From Fluviispira multicolorata (lineage in GTDB: Bacteria > Bdellovibrionota_B > Oligoflexia > Silvanigrellales > Silvanigrellaceae): DNA of 64,000 nt. Made by a program: the position numbers and the translations under genes. The notes under the pieces were generated by a model. It was not told where the DNA came from, made no database searches, and saw only the letters and a program-made list of their open reading frames with translations. The stretch spans positions 62,001 through 126,000 of the forward strand of contig NZ_WFLN01000004.1 in NCBI RefSeq assembly GCF_009208585.1, written 5' to 3'. Positions 16,643 to 25,292 of this stretch are shown here, in pieces (the first letter of the stretch is position 1; each line of letters opens with the position of its first letter).

Positions 16643-17281
16643 TTAAAGGTTAAAATTCTTTTCGTCATAGGGTGTTACTTTAAAAATAATTTGGAAATAA
16701 TCTTTTGTTCTGGCAAAGAATTCTCGTGAAGAGTAATACCACTTTTCTTTGACTTCACCAGCCCCAACTCCATCAGCATCTATGCCAATTTCTCGTGCAA
16801 TCCAAACAGCTCGTGTTAAATGAAAGTTTTGCGAAATAATATAGGCGCTGTTTATATTATAAATTTCTTTAGCCCTTAGAATAGTTGCATAGGTATTGTA
16901 ACCTTTTTCGTCAGTGATAAGAATTTCTTCGGGGATTTTATTTTTTAAGGCGAATTTTTTCATTGCTGTGGTTTCGCTATAATTCGAATCTGTTCCGTCA
17001 CCACTCATTAAAATATTTTTTACTAGCTTTTTATTATAAAGATCAATTGCAGTTTCCATTCTTGCTCGTAAAACGCCAGATAATGAATCACCATGCACAC
17101 TTGCACCAAGTACAATTGCATAATCTTTGGGAGTTAAAGGAAGCGGAGAGTTTTTAGAATTAAGGTAAACAATTAAATTTGTTATAGTAAAAATAGCGAA
17201 TATTATAAAAGAAATAGCTATTAAAAAAGTAACTAAAATGCTGAATATTTTTAAAGCAATTTGTAATGATTTTATAATCAA
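16643..17281 (-). CDS. SanA/YdcF-type DUF218 inner-membrane protein
   Basis: 212 aa. One N-terminal membrane helix (residues about 12-36) anchors a DUF218 domain containing YAIVLGASV, SGVLRARMETAIDLY, ILMSGDG, SYNT-like KGYNTYATILRAKEI, and SQNFHLTRAVWIAREIG. SanA-like proteins influence envelope permeability to vancomycin in enterobacteria; biochemical activity is not settled. The start is TTG 17281, supported by GGAGA ending 5 bases upstream. It converges with the TPR gene. Confidence 0.85.
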   Translation of the reverse strand: MIIKSLQIALKIFSILVTFLIAISFIIFAIFTITNLIVYLNSKNSPLPLTPKDYAIVLGASVHGDSLSGVLRARMETAIDLYNKKLVKNILMSGDGTDSNYSETTAMKKFALKNKIPEEILITDEKGYNTYATILRAKEIYNINSAYIISQNFHLTRAVWIAREIGIDADGVGAGEVKEKWYYSSREFFARTKDYFQIIFKVTPYDEKNFNL

Positions 17282-17423
17282 ATTTTCTCCAATCAGTTAA
17301 TCAAGTGTGCTTCAAATCACCTAATCAGAGTTTGTCTAAAATTTGCAGCCTAGTGTCAAATTATCGAAACTTCTAAATCTCTTTGAAATTAACATACAAT
17401 TGTTAGAACGAGGGAGTCTCTGA

Positions 17424-19280
17424 GTGAAAAAGACAAAAATTGTCAAAAATATTATTTTAGCATTTTTGCTTTTATTTTATATTGAAAGTTTATTTTCATT
17501 GGAAAATCCCACGGCTCGTTCTCCAAGTACTCAAGGTGATTCATTTTTATTACCACCTGTGCGGCGTGTTGGAATCGAAGTGTTAGAAACGAACATCGAT
17601 AAATTTAGAGTATTCATGCGTAAGCAAGATAGAGTTTTATATGGCGTCCCAGCTTTACCCTTTAGTGAAAATGAGTTGCGCAAAGATCTTGTTACAGATG
17701 TTGATGAAGAAATTCAAAATACGGGACGCTTTTGGAGTCTTTCTTTAACGGATTTTATAAAATTACTTCCATTAAGCGGCTCTGCTAAGAACGCTCCTGA
17801 AAATATAAATGCTGAAAACTTAATACATAGGCTCGAGCTTGACTATAATATTGATGCTTGGGTGAGACCATCTATATATTTTGCGCCCGATCAAACACTT
17901 GTGCGTGTTACATTAAAGGGATCGGGATTACAGGGAGCAATTTGGGCTCGTGAAGATATTATGATAGCTCCGCAAGCAAATCGAACAAAAATTAAAGAAG
18001 CTTTTTCTCAAGCATTAGCTCGTTTAATTTCTACCATGGGACATGATGGCAGAGTGACCTATCAACGTGAAAACTTATTAACTGTTGATTTTGGAAAAGA
18101 GAGAGGACTTTTTAGAGGTGAAACTCTCTACGCAGGGTATGTCGTACTATCGAGTTTTCATCCTCAAACAGGAGAGTTTTTAAGAGCCAATCGCATTCCT
18201 ATTCATGTGTTGAAAGTTTTAGAAGCACGTGAAGGAAGCTCCCTCTGTCAAATTATTACGTCTGATCGAGTTTCTTATGAGCAAGCATTAAAAATTCTTG
18301 ATAAGCAAGATGTTCAAATGCTTGCATGGAGAAAAGATCCTAAATCAGTTAACAGCGGATGGAGAGAGCCATATAATCCAGACACGGCACCAATTATAGG
18401 TGCAGCTGAAGAAGGTTTTATTTCATCTGGAAAATATGAAAATAAAGAAAAAATGAAAACGATGCTTCCGCCAATTGCCTTCACTAAAGAAACAACAGAA
18501 AAAGTTAAAACAGAAAAACTTGATAAAAAAAGTGAAATGACTGTGGCACAAGATGAAACTAAAATGCAGATAGAAGAACAGGGACTTATAAAACCAAACC
18601 TCCCTCCAAGTGAGGATGTTCCCACTGAAATAAAGGTTGTGAAGAAAAAGGTTTTAATAGAAGATCCAAATACGTGGGATCCAACGAGTTTAAAAATTGG
18701 TGTAGGTATGACGAATGGATCCAGTTTTGGCCAAACAGCAGGAATTCCTCCAACGATTATTAACACATTCAATGGATCTGCAAAAATAGATATTGATTCA
18801 AATTTAGATTTATCTATAAATCCTTATGGCCAATTTTCATTTTTTAACGGGTCAAATATTCAAGGTTCAAGCTATTACTTAGGCATTAGCGGATATAAGG
18901 CTCTTTGGCGAGATCCTGTAAAATGGGCTTCATTCCATTTAGGGGGCTCTGTAGAATATATGACTGGAAGTGTTTTACCAAGTGGTTCAAAAATTGCGCT
19001 CTTTGCGAATGGAAGATGGAACGATAAGATTGAATCTGTTGGTGATTATGAGTTCATGGGCGGTTTTTCTTTCATTGATTTTGTGCAAGGAAAATCGTTG
19101 TGGGTTTTAGAAGCAAATTTACGTCCTTATAAACAACTTACCAAAGAACTTGTTATTAGAGCGTCGGCTAAGCGCTTTGTTGATGGTTGGTTTGAACTTA
19201 CTGTTGGAGTTTCATGGGATTTTCTTCCTTCAGAGTCAAGTGTAACGTTAGGTAAAAGCTCTAAAAGAGACTATTTCTAG
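17424..19280 (+). CDS. Secreted protein with C-terminal outer-membrane-barrel-like domain, unknown function
   Basis: 618 aa, GTG start with GAGGGAG about 9 bases upstream. A signal peptide ends near SLFSLEN (residue 27). Residues 40-300 form an ordered periplasmic-type region (RRVGIEVLETNIDKFRVF, DYNIDAWVRPSIYFAPD, LTVDFGKERGLFRGETLYAG) that loosely recalls FlgT/CsgG-like or outer-membrane accessory proteins. Residues 315-430 are a Lys/Glu-rich linker. Residues 440-618 alternate in barrel style (LKIGVGMTNGSSFG, KIDIDSNLDLSINPYGQFSF, WFELTVGVSWDF). Likely surface-located; no pathway can be named. Followed 78 bases later by a DedA gene. Confidence 0.68.
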   Translation: MKKTKIVKNIILAFLLLFYIESLFSLENPTARSPSTQGDSFLLPPVRRVGIEVLETNIDKFRVFMRKQDRVLYGVPALPFSENELRKDLVTDVDEEIQNTGRFWSLSLTDFIKLLPLSGSAKNAPENINAENLIHRLELDYNIDAWVRPSIYFAPDQTLVRVTLKGSGLQGAIWAREDIMIAPQANRTKIKEAFSQALARLISTMGHDGRVTYQRENLLTVDFGKERGLFRGETLYAGYVVLSSFHPQTGEFLRANRIPIHVLKVLEAREGSSLCQIITSDRVSYEQALKILDKQDVQMLAWRKDPKSVNSGWREPYNPDTAPIIGAAEEGFISSGKYENKEKMKTMLPPIAFTKETTEKVKTEKLDKKSEMTVAQDETKMQIEEQGLIKPNLPPSEDVPTEIKVVKKKVLIEDPNTWDPTSLKIGVGMTNGSSFGQTAGIPPTIINTFNGSAKIDIDSNLDLSINPYGQFSFFNGSNIQGSSYYLGISGYKALWRDPVKWASFHLGGSVEYMTGSVLPSGSKIALFANGRWNDKIESVGDYEFMGGFSFIDFVQGKSLWVLEANLRPYKQLTKELVIRASAKRFVDGWFELTVGVSWDFLPSESSVTLGKSSKRDYF

Positions 19281-19358
19281 ATCCTGTACATCGAAATGAT
19301 TTAGAGTATACACTTCCAAAGCGACCTTTTCTTATATGCCTTGGAGGTTTGTTCTTTT

Positions 19359-20006
19359 ATGGATTTTATTCAGACAATTTTTCAATTTATTCTCTCTGTG
19401 TTAAATAATCCTATCTATCTTATTCAAACAGTTGGATATATCGGTCTTATAATTATTGTATTTGCTGAAACTGGATTGCTTGTAGGTTTTTTTCTACCTG
19501 GAGATTCATTGCTCATTGCTGCGGGATTATTTGCTGCTAAGGGCGATATGGAAATTTCAATATTATTATCGACTCTCACTGTAGCGGCCATTGTGGGTGA
19601 TGCTGTCGGTTTTTATATAGGAAAAAAGCTTGGAGTTATGCTTTATAATAAAGAAGATTCTTTTTTCTTTCGTAAAAAACATATCATGTATGCGCATGAG
19701 TTTTATGAAAAACATGGTGGAAAAACCATTATAATTGCTCGTTTTATTCCAATTATAAGGACATTTGCACCGACTGTAGCTGGTGCTGCATCTATGAGCT
19801 ATACAAGATTTGTTACTTTTAATATTGTTGGAGGATTTTTATGGGTTTGGAGTATGATTTTGGGAGGATTTTATTTGGGACGTATTTTTGGTGATAAAAT
19901 TAATGAATATATTCACTTTTTAATTATTGGAATTATTTTTATTTCATTCCTTCCTATCCTTATAAAATGGGTAAAATCAAAAAGTATAGAAAAAAATCAC
20001 GTTTGA
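19359..20006 (+). CDS. DedA-family (SNARE-associated) membrane protein
   Basis: 215 aa. DedA proteins are inner-membrane transporters or scramblases that recycle undecaprenyl phosphate or phospholipids. Family marks include ETGLLVGFFLPGDSLLIAAG (residues about 37-56), GDAVGFYIGKKLG, KHGGKTIIIARFIPIIRTFAPTVAG cut here as IARFIPIIRTF and PTVAG, and a GGFLWVWSMILGGFYLG helix. ATG 19359 is chosen; GGAGG at 19343-19347 lies 11 bases upstream and an in-frame TTG at 19341 overlaps it. Four to six hydrophobic segments. Confidence 0.92.
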   Translation: MDFIQTIFQFILSVLNNPIYLIQTVGYIGLIIIVFAETGLLVGFFLPGDSLLIAAGLFAAKGDMEISILLSTLTVAAIVGDAVGFYIGKKLGVMLYNKEDSFFFRKKHIMYAHEFYEKHGGKTIIIARFIPIIRTFAPTVAGAASMSYTRFVTFNIVGGFLWVWSMILGGFYLGRIFGDKINEYIHFLIIGIIFISFLPILIKWVKSKSIEKNHV

Positions 20007-20019
20007 AATTTATTTTTAA

Positions 20020-20445
20020 TTAAAGATTTCTAATGCGTGTTGCAAAGTTTGTTTCGGTTTCCCATAAAGTTACTGAATAAAGTTCGATATTATTTTTCTG
20101 TTTATTTTTAATACTTTTATCAAGTTTTTTCCAGATTTCTTCAATAAAAATTTCAATAGTTGGTATTTTCCCTTCAAGCCATCTCACATCAAAATTCAAA
20201 TGTTTATGGTCTACATCATTTATAATATTTTCATGCACGATTGTTGCTAAATCTTGTAGATTAAAAAGCATACCCGTTTCAGGATCAACTTCTCCTGTAA
20301 TACCTATCTCTAATTTATAATTGTGACCATGCCCATTCTTTCCTGCACATTTTCCATATATTGCAAGATTTTTATCTTCACTAAACGTTGGATTGAAAAG
20401 CCTATGGCTCGCACAAAATGTAAAATTATGTTTTAAAATAAGCAT
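20020..20445 (-). CDS. 6-pyruvoyl-tetrahydropterin synthase / QueD family protein
   Basis: 141 aa. The family converts dihydroneopterin triphosphate to 6-pyruvoyl-tetrahydropterin or, as QueD, to 6-carboxytetrahydropterin for queuosine. Zinc ligands and catalytic residues are visible: FCASHRL (first His), KCAGKNGHGHNYKLEI (catalytic Cys then HGH), and VDHKHLN. C-terminal VTLWETETNFA carries the pterin-binding Glu. Sequence alone does not separate QueD from PTPS, and no other que gene is nearby. ATG has AGAGG upstream. It follows the ABC1 kinase gene on the same strand by 12 bases. Confidence 0.88.
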   Translation of the reverse strand: MLILKHNFTFCASHRLFNPTFSEDKNLAIYGKCAGKNGHGHNYKLEIGITGEVDPETGMLFNLQDLATIVHENIINDVDHKHLNFDVRWLEGKIPTIEIFIEEIWKKLDKSIKNKQKNNIELYSVTLWETETNFATRIRNL

Positions 20446-20457
20446 TAAAAAACCTCT

Positions 20458-21759
20458 TTATAGTAAAATTCTTTTAAATAGTTCTCTTGCAAAAATAGTA
20501 GCACCCAATTTTTCCATCATTATTAAATTTCCACCGAGTCTTCTATTCATAAAAATGATTTCTGAAGCAGGTGCTCTGAATTTTGTCAACTTCATTAAAC
20601 GAAATGATTCTGAATGGATCCTTTTTAACATATCACAGTTTTTCCATGTATAACTCTCTGAAATAAAAGGTTCCATAGCTAGTTTCATTATTTTTAAAAA
20701 ACTTTCTTTTATATCTGCTCCATCATCTGAATAAAGAAAACCCATTTTTATTGCAACTTCAATAATCATTTCTTGATCTTCATTTAAACTGTAACGGCAT
20801 AGATCAGCGTAATTTTTAATAATTTCGGAACTTAATTTTTGGGTTGCACCAAAATCAAGAAGAACAAGTTTACAATCATTTGTAATTAAAAAATTACCTG
20901 GATTTGGATCGGTTTGAATGTGTTTAAAAATAATAATTTCAGAAAAAACAAGTTCTAAAAGAAGGTATCCTATTTTATTACGTTTTTGTATGAGTTCGGG
21001 ATCGGTATGTAAGGTATTTTCATGGTGAGTCATCCATTGCTGCAGGCTTTCACCATTTATCCAATCGGTAGCTAAAATATTTTTTCTGCAAAATTGGGGA
21101 ACAGTTTTAGGAACGATTATATGAGGGTTGTCTTTAAAATTTTCTCGATAAAATTCATAGAAATTTTTTTCTCTAATGAAGTCTAACTCTTCAATAAAAA
21201 GCTTTTCTACAGCTTCAAAAGTATGGTCATAATTTGCCATATTTGGCATTATATTTGCTAAGCTAATGAGCCGTTTCATATTTTGTAAATCAGATTTTAC
21301 ACTTTTTTCTAGATTAGGATATTGCACTTTTAAAGCAATAAATGATCCATCTTTTAAACAGGCTTTATGAACTTGACCTATGCTTGCTGCATGCACAGCT
21401 TCTTTTTCAATATAGGCAAAGTCATCTAATGTGCCGAATTCTTTTAAAAGAATGGGTTCTATAAAACTCCAATTTTTAGCGGTTGCGTTGGCTTGAAGTT
21501 TACTGAGAGCTTCTTTCCAGCCAGGTGGGAGCATTTTTTCATCAACCATGCTTAAAATTTGACCTACCTTCATGGCAGCACCTTTAAGTTCATCAAGACC
21601 TTTAACGAGTCTCAATGCAGCATCACTGATTGGAGACTCCCCCTCACTCAGCTTGCTTAATTTTTTTTGGAGGGCTTCGTTTCCTGCTTTAAGAGCAGTG
21701 CTCCCTATGGTGCGGATGAGAGATAAAGCTCTAGATTTTGAACTGTTTTTTTCATTCAC
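20458..21759 (-). CDS. ABC1/ADCK (UbiB-like) atypical kinase
   Basis: 433 aa. The family supports ubiquinone or isoprenoid-lipid metabolism in bacteria and mitochondria. Diagnostic features: KxGQ motif in LKGAAMKVGQILSM (residues about 58-71), the Ala-rich nucleotide loop HAASIGQVHKA, VQYPNLEKSVKSDL, TDWINGESL, QTDPNPGNFLI and KLVLLDFGATQKL. No C-terminal membrane helices are obvious, unlike E. coli UbiB. ATG 21759 has GAAGGAGC upstream. It may be co-transcribed with the queD-like gene. Confidence 0.9.
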   Translation of the reverse strand: MNEKNSSKSRALSLIRTIGSTALKAGNEALQKKLSKLSEGESPISDAALRLVKGLDELKGAAMKVGQILSMVDEKMLPPGWKEALSKLQANATAKNWSFIEPILLKEFGTLDDFAYIEKEAVHAASIGQVHKACLKDGSFIALKVQYPNLEKSVKSDLQNMKRLISLANIMPNMANYDHTFEAVEKLFIEELDFIREKNFYEFYRENFKDNPHIIVPKTVPQFCRKNILATDWINGESLQQWMTHHENTLHTDPELIQKRNKIGYLLLELVFSEIIIFKHIQTDPNPGNFLITNDCKLVLLDFGATQKLSSEIIKNYADLCRYSLNEDQEMIIEVAIKMGFLYSDDGADIKESFLKIMKLAMEPFISESYTWKNCDMLKRIHSESFRLMKLTKFRAPASEIIFMNRRLGGNLIMMEKLGATIFARELFKRILL

Positions 21760-21852
21760 AGCGAAGCTCCTTCTCTACTGTTAAGTCAACAATATAGCAT
21801 TAAAATATCATTTATGTAACGAATCGCTCATTTAATATTTATTTATAAAAAG

Positions 21853-21885
21853 AATCTCTCTATTAATGGACTTAATAAAGAGATT
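21853..21885 (-). terminator. Terminator hairpin downstream of speD
   Basis: Arms of 14 bases (AATCTCTCTATTAA and TTAATAAAGAGATT) pair with one mismatch around a 5-base loop. On the minus strand it is followed by TCTTTTTATAAAT, about 30 bases after the speD stop. A T-run also follows on the plus strand, so it may work in both directions. Confidence 0.65.
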
Positions 21886-21915
21886 TTTGTTCTTTTTGGT
21901 TTTTTAAATATAATT

Positions 21916-22719
21916 TTATTTTAAACGTGCAACGGAGTCAATTTCTTTACGAATGAGAGCCATTTTTTCTGCTGCAAGCTTTGGAGGTACGGTTCTTGGG
22001 TTTCTAAAGTATGAACTTTCATCCAACTCTTTTCTACAAAACATTGTTTGGAATGTATGATGCTCAGGTGAGTTTTTATCAATTGTATCATATTCTCTTA
22101 ATATAAATGGTGACACAAATTGAGTCACACTATTTATTTCATGATCCATGTATATTTTTTCGTTACGTTTATTTCTGGCAAAACCACGCACGACGTAATC
22201 AACGCAAACAACATCTGTTTCAAATGCTTTAAACATAAAATCGAGTGCATAAAGAGGTGAAATGCTTCCACAAGTCGCAATATCGATATCCACTCTGAAA
22301 CTACAAATTCCAGATGGGTCGAGACTGTCAGGATATGTGTGTGCACAAATATGACTTTTATCTAGGTGAATTGAGACAGTCGATTGAGCCATGAGGTTCG
22401 CTTGTTTGTCTATAATATTATAAGTAGATTGAGAAATCATATTCGCTTGTTGAGTTGCTTGATCTCCCTTTAAATCACTCATAAGTAAAATTACGCTTGC
22501 ACCATATGGATCGAAATCTTTAGAGCTGACGTTTAACACTTCTGCATCAATAATTTCGGCAATTCGTATGAGTTGAGATTCAATTTGGCGAGCGGAGTAT
22601 CGTTCGTCAATATACCTGATATACGAAGCTCTTTCTTCATCATTCAATGCAACAGCAAAGTCATAAAGATTGAAGCTTAAAGCTTTCGTTAGGTTGTTAA
22701 AACCAAGTATTTCTGTCAT
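21916..22719 (-). CDS. speD: S-adenosylmethionine decarboxylase, enterobacterial long form
   Basis: Makes decarboxylated AdoMet, the aminopropyl donor for spermidine. It is 267 aa, like E. coli SpeD (264). The self-cleavage site is LDKSHICAHTYP with Ser122, which becomes the pyruvoyl cofactor after cleavage between Lys121 and Ser122. DIDIATCGSISPLYALDFM, DYVVRGFARN and DHEINSVTQF match the E. coli enzyme closely. ATG 22719 follows GAGGAC. No speE is nearby. A 19-base perfect palindrome lies 30 bases upstream (22749-22767), a candidate operator. Confidence 0.96.
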   Translation of the reverse strand: MTEILGFNNLTKALSFNLYDFAVALNDEERASYIRYIDERYSARQIESQLIRIAEIIDAEVLNVSSKDFDPYGASVILLMSDLKGDQATQQANMISQSTYNIIDKQANLMAQSTVSIHLDKSHICAHTYPDSLDPSGICSFRVDIDIATCGSISPLYALDFMFKAFETDVVCVDYVVRGFARNKRNEKIYMDHEINSVTQFVSPFILREYDTIDKNSPEHHTFQTMFCRKELDESSYFRNPRTVPPKLAAEKMALIRKEIDSVARLK

Positions 22720-22748
22720 CTTATGTCCTCATAGAGCCCTGAATCGAT

Positions 22749-22767
22749 GATAACCTAATAGGTTATC
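22749..22767. promoter_or_regulatory. Perfect 19-base palindrome upstream of speD
   Basis: GATAACCTA-A-TAGGTTATC: nine-base arms around a single central base, 30-48 bases before the speD start. A further half-site AGGTTA recurs 17 bases away at 22777-22782. Arms with a one-base centre cannot form a hairpin loop, so a dimeric repressor or activator site is the best reading. Confidence 0.55.
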
Positions 22768-22924
22768 TTATTCAACAGGTTACGCAATATAGTATATTAT
22801 GAAAATTGCGAGGCAGAATTGCCATCCCAAACAGGGGGGTAAAATATTGTAGCATAGACCAACTTGCAAGAACAATTATCAGTAACTATTAATCTGATTA
22901 ATTTCAAATAGTAAGGTGTATTAG

Positions 22925-24349
22925 ATGGATTCCAAACGCGGTCTTTTTCTTGTGATATGTGATGATCCTGAACTTGCATCAACGTTAGTGCACATTCAAA
23001 AAAATATGGATATAAAGGTTTGGATTCCAAGTAAATGTGGACAACTACAGACTTCTTTAATAGACGCTTGTGAAAACTCTATTCATAAAGAAGCACTTGT
23101 CAAAGGTGATGTCACTAAAGTCTCTTTTTTTTCGCAGTGGAAAAATTACAATCCCATTTGTGTTGTCCTGTCTTTAAAAGATATCGAAAAATATTCGAAT
23201 ATTAGAGAACTTATTTTAACAGAATTACCTGAAGCTCGTATTCTTTCTCTGCAAATTGGTCATCCTGAAGAAGTTCCTCGTAAATTGCTAGACAATGATA
23301 GAGAACTGGTTCTTTCATGGACTGAGTTGTTAAATCGCCCTATCAGTGCAGAGTTAAGACATATTGAAAGCAGTCACAGAGTCAAAGAAATCAGAGATAT
23401 TCTTGATAGTGGTGATAAAATAGCACTTTTACTTCAGCCCGATCCAGACCCTGATGGTCTTGCTTCAGCCTTAGCACTGAGAGTCTTATTAGGTCGAAAT
23501 AAAGTTTCCACCCCTATTGTTACTTTTGGCAAGGTCACTCGCCCAGAAAATTTGGCAATGCTACGTCTTTTAGATCTAGAAGTTCTTACGATTAAACCAG
23601 ATGATTTGAAAAATTTTGATAAAGTAGCATTGCTCGACACACAACCGACTCACTTTACTGTTGCCTTACCAAAGGTTGATGCAATTATTGACCATCATCC
23701 AATGACTGGAAACTACTCAGACATTCCATACTGTGATATTCGTTCAAAATATGGTGCAACTTCGACAATATTGACAGAATATTTGAGGGCGGCGGCAGTT
23801 AATATTGGGCAAAGATTAGCTACGGCGTTACTTTATGGAATAAAAGCAGATACTCTTCATTTGAATAGAGAAGTTATAGATGCTGATTTATATGCATTTA
23901 TATCACTCTATCCAGACATAAATTATAATTTGTTAAGACGAATGGAAAAGCCAGAACTGCCAATGCGTTTTGCGCCTATCTTAGCAAATGCACTTATAAG
24001 TATGTCTGTTAAAGAATCTATCTTAGTGAGTTTCATTGGTGAAGTTGAAAGAGAAGATCTTATTCCTCAAGTGGCTGACTTTATGTTGCAATTTGAGGGT
24101 TCGGAATGGGCTATCTGTGTTGGAATTTATGAAAATAATTTAGTCATGAGCATCCGCAACGTCGGGTATGTTAAAAATGCTGGAGATGTGGTTAAGAGAA
24201 TCATAAATGGATGGGCAAGTGGAGGAGGTCATCGAACTATGGCGAAAGCAATATTTCCCATAGAAGGTTGGAAGGAGCGCTTTGGAAGTTTAAATGCTGA
24301 TGCTGTCAAGGCAACAGTACTGAATTTATTTATTAAGGAAGCTTTATGA
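22925..24349 (+). CDS. DHH-family phosphoesterase with N-terminal TrkA-N-like domain
   Basis: 474 aa. The C-terminal two-thirds is a DHH/DHHA1 phosphoesterase: QPDPDPDGLASALALR (residues 171-186), VALLDTQPTH, AIIDHHPMTGNY and, at the end, WASGGGHRTMAKAIF. Such NrnA-like enzymes degrade nanoRNA, pAp or cyclic dinucleotide products. Residues 1-115 (GLFLVICDDPELASTLVHIQ, then IKVWIPSK) resemble a Rossmann-type TrkA-N/RCK nucleotide-binding fold, a combination also known in some archaeal and bacterial DHH proteins. That N-terminal call is tentative. The stop overlaps the next start by 4 bases (ATGA). Confidence 0.88.
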   Translation: MDSKRGLFLVICDDPELASTLVHIQKNMDIKVWIPSKCGQLQTSLIDACENSIHKEALVKGDVTKVSFFSQWKNYNPICVVLSLKDIEKYSNIRELILTELPEARILSLQIGHPEEVPRKLLDNDRELVLSWTELLNRPISAELRHIESSHRVKEIRDILDSGDKIALLLQPDPDPDGLASALALRVLLGRNKVSTPIVTFGKVTRPENLAMLRLLDLEVLTIKPDDLKNFDKVALLDTQPTHFTVALPKVDAIIDHHPMTGNYSDIPYCDIRSKYGATSTILTEYLRAAAVNIGQRLATALLYGIKADTLHLNREVIDADLYAFISLYPDINYNLLRRMEKPELPMRFAPILANALISMSVKESILVSFIGEVEREDLIPQVADFMLQFEGSEWAICVGIYENNLVMSIRNVGYVKNAGDVVKRIINGWASGGGHRTMAKAIFPIEGWKERFGSLNADAVKATVLNLFIKEAL

Positions 24350-25119
24350 GTTTATCCGATGAAGCTCAAAAAGAGAAAATACGTCCTCTCCATACAGGTT
24401 TTGGTTTTTTTGCGGAAACTATAATAGATAAAAGTCATAATTCACCTAATAAAAAAATAGAGTTATCTGACGAATATTTGATGAATTCAAATGACGAATT
24501 TGAATTAAATAATGTAATTTTAGATAATAGTATATCTACTCAAATAATAGAAAATTCTACTCCTTTATCAAAAACGGATGAATCTATAAAAAGAGACAGA
24601 CGAAGTGAAGTTTTTAAAAGTGATCAAAGATCCACAGCAGTTGATTCAAATTATTTTGTTCATCCTTTTTTTGCATTTTTAGCTTGGACTGTGGATGCTC
24701 TCGTTGGTTTTTGTTTTCTCGTCATATCTTTATGTGTCAACACAGTATTTATTCCTAAGGGGTTTTTTGATGTTACTTCTTCTTTAGTGAAATATTTTTC
24801 AATAGCCACCGGAGATTTAGGTGTTCTTTATACATTTTTATTCTCTTTGCAAGTTTGGTTTTTTATGGCTATTCTTGTTTTCTTATTTCAATACTCCATT
24901 TTAGGTTTTGAAGGTGCTACCTTAGGAAGGTGGCTCTTCGGAATCTCAATTCAAAATAATCGAGATAAAAATGGTAAAGTTGCTGAAAGAACTAAATTTT
25001 GTGCAGCCCTATCCGAAGCCATGTTGCTAGGAAGTATTCTTTCATTTCTATTTATTATTCTCTTACCATCCCGTGTGCCAATCTTCTTTTGGATGCGTTA
25101 TTCATCAAAAAATCTTTAA
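24346..25119 (+). CDS. RDD-family membrane protein
   Basis: 257 aa, translationally coupled to the DHH gene. Residues 1-100 are hydrophilic and probably cytoplasmic. Three hydrophobic helices follow (about 108-130, 163-185, 222-245). The RDD pattern is seen as AFLAWTVDALVGF in the first helix and GATLGRWLFGISIQNNRDKNG cut here to GATLGRWLFGI after the second. RDD proteins are small transporters or channels, some acting as Na+/H+ antiporters; the substrate cannot be told. The pairing with a DHH enzyme has no obvious functional explanation. Confidence 0.82.
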   Translation: MSLSDEAQKEKIRPLHTGFGFFAETIIDKSHNSPNKKIELSDEYLMNSNDEFELNNVILDNSISTQIIENSTPLSKTDESIKRDRRSEVFKSDQRSTAVDSNYFVHPFFAFLAWTVDALVGFCFLVISLCVNTVFIPKGFFDVTSSLVKYFSIATGDLGVLYTFLFSLQVWFFMAILVFLFQYSILGFEGATLGRWLFGISIQNNRDKNGKVAERTKFCAALSEAMLLGSILSFLFIILLPSRVPIFFWMRYSSKNL

Positions 25120-25231
25120 ATCACTTTTGACTTTTTATAATTTGTGCTACGAGCGTATGACGACTTTTGATAACATGTTTTTTGCTTTTTAATAAATGAA
25201 GAGTCTAAATATATAGAGGATAATTATAAAT

Positions 25232-25257
25232 ATAATATACAAAATATTGTATATTAT
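25232..25257. promoter_or_regulatory. 26-base near-perfect palindrome upstream of glutamine synthetase III
   Basis: Left 13 bases ATAATATACAAAA and right 13 bases TATTGTATATTAT match as inverted repeats at 12 of 13 positions. It ends 35 bases before the ATG of glnN. The right arm also contains a -10-like TATATT. The sequence GTATATTATG recurs upstream of speD at 22792-22801. A nitrogen-responsive operator is a reasonable guess. Confidence 0.5.
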
Positions 25258-25292
25258 GCGACTCGTGATTTTAAGCAAAATGGAGTTTAGCC

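Noticed and set aside
18314..18772. 152-codon frame opposite the barrel-like gene
   Set aside because: It has no start signal, and the plus-strand protein is continuous with its own signal peptide and domains.
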